From contig CANMOV010000001.1 in NCBI GenBank assembly GCA_947499565.1, positions 806,001 to 870,000 of the forward strand: a stretch of 64,000 nucleotides of DNA. The letters run 5' to 3'. Position numbers and translations under genes: made by a program. Of the stretch, positions 55,574 to 63,241 are shown piece by piece; position 1 is the first letter of the stretch; every line of letters begins with the position of its first letter. Under the pieces are notes generated by a model. It saw only the letters and a list, made by a program, of their open reading frames with translations. It was not told the DNA's origin and ran no database searches. The stretch comes from an uncultured Croceitalea sp. Lineage in GTDB: Bacteria > Bacteroidota > Bacteroidia > Flavobacteriales > Flavobacteriaceae.

Positions 55574-55661
55574 TTACCACCCACAAATTACAATCATCCA
55601 ACGCAAAACCAATTTCATATTTTTTAATTGAATTGTTTACTTCGGACAAAACAATTTAGTT

Positions 55662-56114
55662 ATGAAAAACATTTTATTTCTTGGGATGATTATCTGTTCC
55701 TTGTACAGTTGTACAGAATCGCAATTTATGGATGAAGCTGAAACTGGCCATGACCCAGATGCTCAGAATGTTCAAACCAACAGTGAGAATACTAATCAAA
55801 ATGCGCAAAACAGTTTGAACATTCGATTACAAAATGACACTGATTTTGATATGGACAATATCATTGTAAACACATCGACAGGTGATGAAAGTTTCCCTAG
55901 TCTTGAATCAAATCAATTCTCTGACTATAAAACTTTTGACACAGCATATAGTTACGCTTACATTTATCTAACCACAGTAAATGACACTATAGTACTTCAG
56001 CCTGCAGACTATGTTGGAGAAACACCGTTAGCAAATGGTAACTACACCTATAAACTCAATTTTTATTCTCAAAATGACGAAACTGAATTATCCATTGAGC
56101 TAATTGAAGATTAA
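55662..56114 (+). CDS. Small lipoprotein of unknown function
   Basis: A 150-residue lipoprotein, lipobox cysteine C17 (SLYSC). A low-complexity Asn/Gln/Asp linker (about 25-50) is followed by a single beta-rich domain (NIRLQNDTDFDMDNIIVNT to ELSIELIED). No family is recognised. It lies between the histidine kinase (88 bp) and a serine-hydrolase lipoprotein (15 bp), so it is probably in one transcript with the latter and may sit beside it in the envelope. Confidence 0.7.
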   Translation: MKNILFLGMIICSLYSCTESQFMDEAETGHDPDAQNVQTNSENTNQNAQNSLNIRLQNDTDFDMDNIIVNTSTGDESFPSLESNQFSDYKTFDTAYSYAYIYLTTVNDTIVLQPADYVGETPLANGNYTYKLNFYSQNDETELSIELIED

Positions 56115-56129
56115 TTCTTAAACATTAAT

Positions 56130-57503
56130 ATGAAAATTTTCCGCTTAACAAAACTTGCTTACTTATTATTTACTATTGTATTTCTTTTACATTCTTGCTC
56201 CAATGATAATAAAAAAAATAAGCTAGAGTCTACAAAAAATGACTACAGCCAGTTAGAAAACAAAATCACCAAATGGCAGCAGGAATTAAACATTCCTGCT
56301 ACCGGTGTTGGTATCATCGACAATGGGGAAATTGTATTTTCAAAAGTTATTAGCCCATCTGATACTTTAGTAAATCAAGATTTGCTATTTAATATCGCTT
56401 CCATAACGAAGGTAGTTTTTGGAACTACAGTGATGAAATTGGTCAATACTGATAAGTGGAATCTAGATGAACCTATTTACCCTTATCATATCGATGAGGA
56501 TGTGAAAGACGACCCTCGTCATAAATTATTAACCGCACGTCACATTTTAAGTCAGCAATCTGGATTTGTAAACTGGCGCTGGAATCACCCTACCGAAAAA
56601 TTGACTTTCGATTTTGACCCAGGAACAACATTCAACTATTCTGGCGAAGGAATGGAATATTTGAGATTGGCTATTGAGAAACGTTACAATACGACCATTG
56701 ACAAAATTGCCGACTCCTTAATTTTCACTCCTGCGGCAATGACTAATACTTCCCATTCTTGGGATGGCATTTCCAACTTTGATAAGTTCAGTAGATTTTA
56801 TGATACTTCTGGAAAAGAACACAAATTAGATGATTATAGTTTTACTGGTCAGGCTGCCGACGATATAATGACCACAGTTGATGATTTAACAAGATTCGGA
56901 TTATACATTCTAAATGGTGCGGAATTAGATGCTGATATATATAATGAAATGGTATCTCCTCAAACTGCAATAACAGATAATCAAGAACAAGCACTTGCTT
57001 GGCGCCTAATTCAGAATCTTCCCAATAATGAATATGCGATACATCACGGAGGGAATGACATTGGGGTTGCCACGCTCATTGTATTATTACCTAAAAGTAA
57101 AAGAGGCATTGTTGTAATGACAAATTCTGATAGCGGTCTGGTAATGTGCAATAATATTGTTCGAGAGGTCTGGAAAGAAGGTCCTAAAATTATCCATAGA
57201 GCTTATAGAAGCGGTTCTATGAATGAAATTCCAAAAGCAATCAAAGTACCATCAGAAATACTAAAAACATATGAAGGTGTATACGAGCAGCCTAGCGGAA
57301 GAAAAGTAACTATTTCTAGTGCAAAAGAAGGTCTTTTAATGGTAATGCCTGGGGTTCCTAATTTACAGTTGCTTCCTAAAACAGAGAATGAATTTTTTCT
57401 TAATGACTTTGACCCCATAATCGCTTTTGAGCAAGGAGACGATGACACATCGATATTAAAAATAATAGAAGGAGAAAATATAATTGAGTGTAAAAAATTA
57501 TAA
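56130..57503 (+). CDS. Serine hydrolase lipoprotein, beta-lactamase/S12 family
   Basis: A 457-residue lipoprotein (lipobox LLHSC, C23). Catalytic motifs: S91-I-T-K94 in FNIASITKVVFG, Y170-S-G in FNYSGEGMEYLRLA (the YSGEG variant of YxN), and H305-H-G-G in AIHHGGNDIG. A DUF3471-like C-terminal domain starts near YEGVYEQPSGRKVTI. Being lipid-anchored, it would work at the inner or outer membrane surface. It is 15 bp downstream of the small lipoprotein gene. Confidence 0.9.
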   Translation: MKIFRLTKLAYLLFTIVFLLHSCSNDNKKNKLESTKNDYSQLENKITKWQQELNIPATGVGIIDNGEIVFSKVISPSDTLVNQDLLFNIASITKVVFGTTVMKLVNTDKWNLDEPIYPYHIDEDVKDDPRHKLLTARHILSQQSGFVNWRWNHPTEKLTFDFDPGTTFNYSGEGMEYLRLAIEKRYNTTIDKIADSLIFTPAAMTNTSHSWDGISNFDKFSRFYDTSGKEHKLDDYSFTGQAADDIMTTVDDLTRFGLYILNGAELDADIYNEMVSPQTAITDNQEQALAWRLIQNLPNNEYAIHHGGNDIGVATLIVLLPKSKRGIVVMTNSDSGLVMCNNIVREVWKEGPKIIHRAYRSGSMNEIPKAIKVPSEILKTYEGVYEQPSGRKVTISSAKEGLLMVMPGVPNLQLLPKTENEFFLNDFDPIIAFEQGDDDTSILKIIEGENIIECKKL

Positions 57504-57517
57504 TACTTTATAAACTG

Positions 57518-57676
57518 ATGAAATTCCCAAACTTACTAACCATAACTGTTATAACCTCCTTTATACATACTGTCTTTGGTCACGATAATAGATTGAACTC
57601 TTTTGCAACCACATTACAGCACTCCATTATGAAGATAAAACCAGTAAGTTTAGTACCAATGCTACAAAAAGAGTAA
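57518..57676 (+). pseudogene. 52-codon remnant with signal peptide
   Basis: ATG 57518 opens a signal-peptide-like N-terminus (FPNLLTITVITSFIHTVFG) followed by about 30 residues and a stop. In an island of exported hydrolases this is most simply the truncated start of another exported protein; a genuine small secreted peptide cannot be excluded. The next gene starts 27 bp later. Confidence 0.4.
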
Positions 57677-57703
57677 GGTATTAATAAATATGCACATTAA
57701 ATT

Positions 57704-59080
57704 ATGAAGATATTTTTAGGTATAGAGTTTTTATTTTTATTACTATCAGGAGCCACCTATTCACAAACCGATTTTCCATTATTAGATAAGTATATTTCTG
57801 AACTATCAAGTAATGATAAGTCTAGCGGTCATTTACTTGTATCAAAAGATGATACTATTATTTACTCAAATGCATTTGGTTTTCAGAAAGACAATATTGA
57901 TGAAAACACCAAGTTTATAATCGCTTCTATCGCTAAACAATTTACAGTAGCTGGATTAATCTTGTTAGAAAGAAAAGGAGAAATTGACCTTGAAGCTCCC
58001 ATCTCGAAATATATAAGTGAGTTAAAATGTTTTGGAAATGTTAAAGTAATTGAACTCATCAATCACCAAAGCGGTATTCCCGACCTGTATGGAGAAGAAG
58101 GCATTTTAGTACAAATGCCTGATAATAGTGTGACATCTAACAATCAGTTTATTAATGACTTTGCTACATTAAAACTCAAACCTCTATTTGCTCCTGGTTT
58201 GAAGTACGAATATTCAAACACAAATTATATCCTCTTGGCCTCAATTCTAGAGCGTATTACCAAGGAAGCTTTTGCTCCTTGGATGGAGAAAAACCTATTC
58301 AAGCCAAATGGGCTTAACAACACCGGAGTAATTTCATTAAATACATCCACAATAGCCTTAGATAATTCAGTTTCTGGTATGGTATATTCTAATGCAAATA
58401 AAAAAATCACACTTGCTGAAAAAGCACAAGAAACAGCTGAAATGGTAAGAAGTACAGGGAATTTGTTAGGACAAGGAGCTATGTTTTCTACTCCTAGTGA
58501 TTTATTAAAGTGGACATCATTAGTTTATACCGGTTTTTTCAACGATGAAGAGAAACAAAGAATTTTCGGTGTACTGGTGGATGATGATTCTTCTCAATAC
58601 AGTTTTGGTTGGGAACTAGAGAATTCAAATGAATTCGGAAGAATTGCACACCACAGTGGAAGATGGCCTGGATGGAACTCAAACTTAGAACATCAAATTG
58701 ATAATAATGTAACCATTGTTTACTTGAATAATCTAGAAGGTAAGGATTATGAATATCCTGATTTTTACAAAATAAGACAAATAGTTGCAGGAACGTATTA
58801 TGACTTAAACAAAACTAATATTTATAAGTACGTTGGTAACTATCAAACAGAAGACGGTAAGAATGATGTTTTAGTTGCAAGAGATAATGAGCTTTTTAAG
58901 GTATACGGCGAATATGAATTAAAGCTTATTCCAAGGTCAAAAACAAGGTTTGAATTACAGGGCTTCGCACCAACTGTTACTTATGAATTCACCTTTGACG
59001 ACCAAGATAATATAATTGAGTCGCGAATGTTTCAAAAAGGTGCTGGCGTAGATGTAAAATTCACAAAACGAAGTAAATGA
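57704..59080 (+). CDS. Exported serine hydrolase, beta-lactamase/S12 family
   Basis: A 458-residue hydrolase with signal peptide (MKIFLGIEFLFLLLSGATYS). Motifs: S75-I-A-K78 in IIASIAKQFTVAG, Y170-S-N172 in YEYSNTNYILLAS, H317-S-G in AHHSGRWPGW. A C-terminal beta domain begins at YVGNYQTEDGKNDVLVA. It is the most canonical member of the cluster. Its end overlaps the next gene by 4 bp (ATGA), so the following membrane proteins are co-expressed. Confidence 0.92.
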   Translation: MKIFLGIEFLFLLLSGATYSQTDFPLLDKYISELSSNDKSSGHLLVSKDDTIIYSNAFGFQKDNIDENTKFIIASIAKQFTVAGLILLERKGEIDLEAPISKYISELKCFGNVKVIELINHQSGIPDLYGEEGILVQMPDNSVTSNNQFINDFATLKLKPLFAPGLKYEYSNTNYILLASILERITKEAFAPWMEKNLFKPNGLNNTGVISLNTSTIALDNSVSGMVYSNANKKITLAEKAQETAEMVRSTGNLLGQGAMFSTPSDLLKWTSLVYTGFFNDEEKQRIFGVLVDDDSSQYSFGWELENSNEFGRIAHHSGRWPGWNSNLEHQIDNNVTIVYLNNLEGKDYEYPDFYKIRQIVAGTYYDLNKTNIYKYVGNYQTEDGKNDVLVARDNELFKVYGEYELKLIPRSKTRFELQGFAPTVTYEFTFDDQDNIIESRMFQKGAGVDVKFTKRSK

Positions 59081-59508
59081 ACTATAAATTCAGAAACAAA
59101 AAGGGAAAGCTTTTAATAATTGTAACGGCCATAGTTGCTCTACTTTCTCTTTTTATCCTATATCTCTTTTTTACACAAGGAATTTGGTTGTTTACTTTGA
59201 TTCTATTAGTCTACCTATTTTTAATACTAGTCTATTTACTTTGGATTCTTAATCGTACTTCCTACGAAGTAATAGATAATATTCTGAAATACAGAAGCGG
59301 CTTCAATTCAGGTAAGATACATATTGACACAATCTCTAAAATTGAAATAAATAAAACAAAATGGATTGGACTAAAACCGTCGACAGCATCAAAAGGAATG
59401 ATTATCCATTATAATAAATATGACAGTATTTACATATCACCCATTGATAATAGTATAGTTGCGGTTGTTTTAAGGGAAATAAATCCTTCAATTCGAATAC
59501 TCAATTAG
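59077..59508 (+). CDS. Two-helix membrane protein with bacterial PH-like domain
   Basis: A 143-residue protein: two hydrophobic helices (about 12-33 and 37-58) and a C-terminal domain (YEVIDNILKYRSGFNSGKIH, ISKIEINKT, YISPIDNS, REINPSIRI) that fits the DUF1200/bPH family found in Firmicutes and Bacteroidota membrane proteins. Function unknown. It overlaps the serine hydrolase by 4 bp and abuts the next gene directly. Confidence 0.7.
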   Translation: MNYKFRNKKGKLLIIVTAIVALLSLFILYLFFTQGIWLFTLILLVYLFLILVYLLWILNRTSYEVIDNILKYRSGFNSGKIHIDTISKIEINKTKWIGLKPSTASKGMIIHYNKYDSIYISPIDNSIVAVVLREINPSIRILN

Positions 59509-60107
59509 ATGAAAAAAAGTAAAGTTGATATTCGCCATTTATCTACCCTAGCAGTTTTGCTCATATCAATATGTGCACTAGTTGTTTCTATAAGACAAAC
59601 ATTCCTATTGTCAGAACAACAAGAGCTAATTACAAAAGCGGAAAAAGCACAATTATGGCCTCGTATATCGATTAAAAGTGAAAGTACCACAACAAAAGGA
59701 AAATATAAAAGATTTGAATTTTCGATTATTAACGTAGGTGTTGGACCCGCAATAATTGAGTCTTTCGAAATTAAGTATAAGGAAGAATTGATTACAAGTT
59801 TTCTTGATGCATATAAGACGAGTATATCTCAAAAGACATTTAACGAAAGTTTAAAAGAGATTCAGATTGATAATGGGTTACTACTGCTCAAGTAGTTCCT
59901 GCAGGAGAAACAATACTATTATTTGCAATAGAGGTAGATACGCCTGGTAAACAATCAGAAATATTCGACATATATACAGGGACTAACCAACCACAAGTTA
60001 AAGTTATATATCGTTCAGTTTTTGATGATATGTGGCAAATTGAATCAAAAATGATATCGTACAATACAATTCCAAAAGCATTGGATACCAAAAAAGATGA
60101 AGAATAA
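59509..60107 (+). pseudogene. Single-helix membrane protein gene with a frameshift
   Basis: The first frame encodes 128 residues: one membrane helix (HLSTLAVLLISICALVVSIR) then a beta-rich domain, and stops at 59893. From the GGG at 59875-59877 a shift to the neighbouring frame continues without stop as VTTAQVVPAGETILLFAIEV to a TAA at 60105-60107, exactly overlapping the next start as tightly packed genes here do. One missing G explains it: restored, the protein would be about 199 residues. It is a recent mutation, a sequencing error, or less likely programmed frameshifting. No family recognised. Confidence 0.75.
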
Positions 60108-61533
60108 ATTCTTTTTTATATTTCTATTTATAGCCTTTCAATCGAGAGGGCAAACTTGCGATTGTGCAAAAGAATTTGAATGGTTAAAAACTACTTTTGA
60201 AACCAATGACGCTGGTTTTTCCCAGACTATTGACAGTAAAGGAAAAGACGCTTACCAAATTCATAATATCCTCTTTGAAAAACGTGTTTCAAATAGTTCC
60301 TCAGCTTCGGAGTGCGAATCAATATTAAACAATTGGTTGCACTTTTTCAGAAAAGGTCATATTGGTATAAGATATTTAGGCAGTTCAATAAACGATGGAG
60401 TTTCTAAATTCAAATATAAAAACACAGGTTTAGTGGATGTTGATGTTGATGTTGATGTTGAGACCTATCTAAAAAATCAAAACAAGGTAAATAAAAAGGG
60501 TTTTCTAGATATATGGTATGATGATACATATAGAATTGGAGTAAAGAAAGAGGGTGACAAATATTATGGGTTTGTCATTTCAAGTAAAAATAAAAATTGG
60601 AAACCAAAAGAAATCAAATTCATAATTAATCCCGATAGTTCGGCAACTTATTATATGGGTAATAAATCTTCTGTTGCTTTCGCGAAAGCGGAAATAACAG
60701 GAGAGAATTATTTAGTAATGGATTATATAGGTTTTCAAAGAGAAAATCCAAAGCTAGAAACACCTATAACCACAAAATTACATTATAGAGCTTTAAAGCA
60801 AAAAGGTCCATTTATTGAAAAAATAAACAGCAATACACTGTATCTAAACATACCTTTCTTCTATCCAAGTGTAAAGCCTAAAATAGATAGTGTTTTGCAA
60901 AAGAACGCTTACATTCTTAAAAGCACTCCTAATCTGGTTATTGACATTCGAAATAATGGAGGTGGGGCAGATAGAAGCTATAAAGAAATCATACCATATC
61001 TATATACTAACCCAATTAAGTCAGTAAGTGTAGAATGGCTCTCTAGTAAAGCCAGTCAGAAAGAAATGAAGAATTTTTCTCAAACAATAACTGGCGCCAA
61101 ATCTTACTACGAAAATGCGTTAAAAAGAATGATTGGAAATGAGGGTGAATTTATAAACATAAGTAATAAACCCTTCTCAGTATACAAACAACCTGAGGTC
61201 TTTAAAAACCCACAAAATGTAATAATTCTAATTAACAATTTTGTCGGCAGTACAAGTGAGCAGTTTTTGTTAGCAGCACGACAAAGCAGGAAAGTGAAAT
61301 TACTAGGAAGACCTTCGGGCGGGGCTATTGATATTTCTAATCTCAATCTTCAGACTTCTCCTTCGGGATTGTTTGAGCTTAAGTATGGACAATCAAGGAG
61401 TCTTCGTTACCCTCTAATGAAAATTGATGATGGAGGCATACAGCCAGATTATTTTATGGACGCAACATTGCCTGAGTATAAATGGATAGACTACGCTGTT
61501 GAATTATTATCAAATGCTAGCGCTCATAAATAA
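60097..61533 (+). CDS. S41 family peptidase (C-terminal-processing-protease-like)
   Basis: A 478-residue exported protein (signal FFFIFLFIAFQSRGQ; later C21 and C23). The S41 catalytic fold covers about 245-460: LVIDIRNNGGGADRSYKEII, then ILINNFVGSTSEQFLLAARQ with serines S385/S387 and E388, and LLGRPSGGAIDISN. The lysine of the CtpA/Prc dyad is absent; the GG in its place resembles tricorn-core and IRBP-like S41 members. No PDZ domain is evident. A GTTGAT hexanucleotide repeat encodes a run of Val-Asp at about 113-121. It overlaps the frameshifted gene by 11 bp. Confidence 0.85.
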   Translation: MKNKFFFIFLFIAFQSRGQTCDCAKEFEWLKTTFETNDAGFSQTIDSKGKDAYQIHNILFEKRVSNSSSASECESILNNWLHFFRKGHIGIRYLGSSINDGVSKFKYKNTGLVDVDVDVDVETYLKNQNKVNKKGFLDIWYDDTYRIGVKKEGDKYYGFVISSKNKNWKPKEIKFIINPDSSATYYMGNKSSVAFAKAEITGENYLVMDYIGFQRENPKLETPITTKLHYRALKQKGPFIEKINSNTLYLNIPFFYPSVKPKIDSVLQKNAYILKSTPNLVIDIRNNGGGADRSYKEIIPYLYTNPIKSVSVEWLSSKASQKEMKNFSQTITGAKSYYENALKRMIGNEGEFINISNKPFSVYKQPEVFKNPQNVIILINNFVGSTSEQFLLAARQSRKVKLLGRPSGGAIDISNLNLQTSPSGLFELKYGQSRSLRYPLMKIDDGGIQPDYFMDATLPEYKWIDYAVELLSNASAHK

Positions 61534-61571
61534 ATCGAACCTTGAATCAACAGCTACTATAAACCTTAAAA

Positions 61572-62699
61572 ATGAAGAACCTAAAATCAATAATTGCCGC
61601 TACGACTCTACTCGCTTCATTATCTATTTCAGCTCAAGTAAATGATAGCGTAATATCATCTCAATTTGATGAAGGCTATTTAATGCTTATCGGCGGTCGT
61701 ATTTCACAAGAACACGCAGACTTCATTAAACGATTTACTACTTCAGATAGCCCTTTGATAGTCATTCCTACAGCTTATTCTGATGATAATATCAAAAGAG
61801 ACACAACCTTTACCAGACTACGAAATAGATTTAAAAAAATAGGAATAGACACTATCCAGGTCCTACATACTAGAAGTCGAGAAGAAGCTAATAGAGATTC
61901 ATTTATCCGACCTATTTTAGCTTCCAATGCAGTATTCTTTATGGGTGGAAATACGGCAAACATTGTAGGTGTTTATAAAAACACCAAGACCCATACAGCA
62001 CTTGAGAATTTGTTAGAACGTGGAGGACTCGTGTCTGGGGTTTCAGCAGGCTCCGGTTCTCAAGCTAGTTATTTTACAGGAGATTCCAAATTGAATTTAG
62101 GGTTTGAGTTTTTAAAAAATGTGATTGTAATGAACCATTTTTTAAAGCGAAATAAGCCATTTGATAATATAGATTTTTTTAAAGAAAATAGGTCGTATCT
62201 AGGTTTGGGTATTGATGATAATACAGCAGTAATTTTTCATAAAGGTGTCGGAGAAATCTTTGGGAGTAGTTATGTTGCAATTTATGATGGTACTAATTAT
62301 GTGAGAAGTAATGACGAAATTATTCCTTTGCCAAATACTTCAGAAAGATTCTATTTCCTTCAGAACGGTGACCGTTATGACATAAATAATAGAGAGGTAC
62401 TTTCTAATAAAAGATTAACACCAATAGAAATTCCATTAGAAGAATATCTAGGCAGCTATAAATCAATTACCAATAAATATGGCATAGAATTATCAAAACA
62501 GAATAATGTATTAATGCTAACTAATAGTTGGGGATGGGAACCTTATCCTATATACCCATCAGAAAAAGATCTTTTTTTTGCAAAAAACCGGACAATGTGG
62601 TTTCGATTTAAAAGGTCAAATGAAGGAGAAATCACAGGAATTGATAAAATGAAATCTGTATTACAAGAGGCAATTATTAATGAATTGAAAAAAATATAA
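61572..62699 (+). CDS. S51 family peptidase (cyanophycinase-like) with extra C-terminal domain
   Basis: A 375-residue exported protein (signal MKNLKSIIAATTLLASLSISA). The S51 part covers about 33-285: LMLIGGRIS, IVIPTAYSDD, FFMGGNTANIVG, the nucleophile S158 in SGVSAGSGSQ, and LGLGIDDNTAVI. Family members cleave cyanophycin or aspartyl dipeptides. Residues about 290-375 (EYLGSYKSITNKYGIEL, YPSEKDLFFAKNRTMWFRF) are not part of S51 and resemble the DUF3471-like C-terminal domain of the neighbouring serine hydrolases. It is the last intact gene of the island. Confidence 0.87.
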   Translation: MKNLKSIIAATTLLASLSISAQVNDSVISSQFDEGYLMLIGGRISQEHADFIKRFTTSDSPLIVIPTAYSDDNIKRDTTFTRLRNRFKKIGIDTIQVLHTRSREEANRDSFIRPILASNAVFFMGGNTANIVGVYKNTKTHTALENLLERGGLVSGVSAGSGSQASYFTGDSKLNLGFEFLKNVIVMNHFLKRNKPFDNIDFFKENRSYLGLGIDDNTAVIFHKGVGEIFGSSYVAIYDGTNYVRSNDEIIPLPNTSERFYFLQNGDRYDINNREVLSNKRLTPIEIPLEEYLGSYKSITNKYGIELSKQNNVLMLTNSWGWEPYPIYPSEKDLFFAKNRTMWFRFKRSNEGEITGIDKMKSVLQEAIINELKKI

Positions 62700-62812
62700 T
62701 GTGCCTTTGTAATCAACTTATATCCATTCGTATTAAAATACTCATCATTCTATTTTCGACGATAGCGTACAATACAGTTGTTGCTCAAAGCAGTATAAAA
62801 AGAGTAACATAG
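62699..62812 (+). pseudogene. 37-codon remnant with signal peptide
   Basis: The ATG overlaps the stop of the S51 gene (TAATG). The product is a signal-peptide-like sequence (IKILIILFSTIAYNTVVAQ) ending after nine more residues. It looks like the start of another exported gene whose body has been deleted. Confidence 0.45.
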
Positions 62813-62987
62813 CGAGCTGTACTCGCCCAGTGACCTTGGTTATTACTTTGATGAAATAATATATCAAATACTATCATATAAAATTATATGTTAAATTTTT
62901 CTAAAAAAGGGGCTAACTAGGAGTCACTAAAATTTAAGGCATCTTTTAAAGTTTATAAAACCTAGGAAAGATATTCTTTGGATAGTT
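62813..62987 (+). pseudogene. Degenerate stretch at the right end of the island
   Basis: About 175 bp without a complete gene. The start reads LYSPSDLGYYFDEII in one frame, reminiscent of the FSTPSDLLKW segment of the serine hydrolases, and may be a piece of the gene whose start lies just upstream. The remainder is uninformative AT-rich DNA up to the right repeat. Confidence 0.35.
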
Positions 62988-63092
62988 CCTCTTTCTCCGC
63001 AATCAAGTCCAAGGCTTGAAAATAAAAAACCACCAAGTTTACTTGAGTGGTTTTTTTGTTTTTAAGATGTAGGCATTTGCAGAATGCCGTAA
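62988..63092 (+). repeat. Right direct repeat (attR-like): tRNA-Ser 3' end plus terminator
   Basis: Copy of 44016-44120, including CCTCTTTCTCCGC of the tRNA, the terminator (63024-63057) and the GGCATT/AATGCC hairpin. The rest of a tRNA is missing upstream, as expected for the distal att site of an island. A further tRNA-3'-end-like sequence lies at 63110-63126. Confidence 0.9.
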
Positions 63093-63109
63093 GAGGGAGG
63101 TTGGAACAA

Positions 63110-63126
63110 AATCCCTCTGTCTCCGC
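63110..63126 (+). repeat. Second tRNA-Ser 3'-end-like fragment
   Basis: AATCCCTCTGTCTCCGC matches 16 of 17 bases of the tRNA-Ser end at 44012-44028. It lies 18 bp beyond the right repeat and could be an older att site or the relic of a second serine tRNA. Confidence 0.55.
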
Positions 63127-63147
63127 TTAGTAATATAAAATCACAAC

Positions 63148-63182
63148 AAAAAACCTGTAAGTCATTGATTTACAGGTTTTAC
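63148..63182 (-). terminator. Terminator of the OmpA-family gene
   Basis: AAAACCTGTAA and TTACAGGTTTT form an 11-bp stem around an eight-base loop. On the minus strand it is followed by TTTTTT, and it lies about 60 bp after the OmpA-family stop; it may also work on the plus strand. Confidence 0.8.
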
Positions 63183-63241
63183 TTTTTATGTCAAAGACGC
63201 ATTTGCAGTTATGTGAAAATGTCTAGGTCATTTTTATGTCA

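Larger units (their letters stand above)
44016..63092. mobile_element. Putative tRNA-Ser-associated genomic island (about 19 kb)
   Basis: Direct repeats containing the tRNA-Ser 3' end lie at both borders, 18,972 bp apart, the classic footprint of site-specific integration into a tRNA. The tRNA remains intact on the left. The cargo is accessory: regulators, exported hydrolases and lipoproteins, with many decayed gene copies. No integrase, transposase or conjugation gene is present, so the element is either an old, immobilised island, a satellite using an integrase encoded elsewhere, or the result of recombination between repeats. Confidence 0.7.

Noticed and set aside
59870-59895. Programmed -1 frameshift site
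   Set aside because: There is no slippery heptamer or obvious downstream pseudoknot at the GGG; a one-base deletion or sequencing error is the simpler reading.
44346-62699. Integrase, transposase or phage genes inside the island
   Set aside because: Every intact ORF was checked by motif; none shows a tyrosine or serine recombinase, DDE or phage structural pattern.
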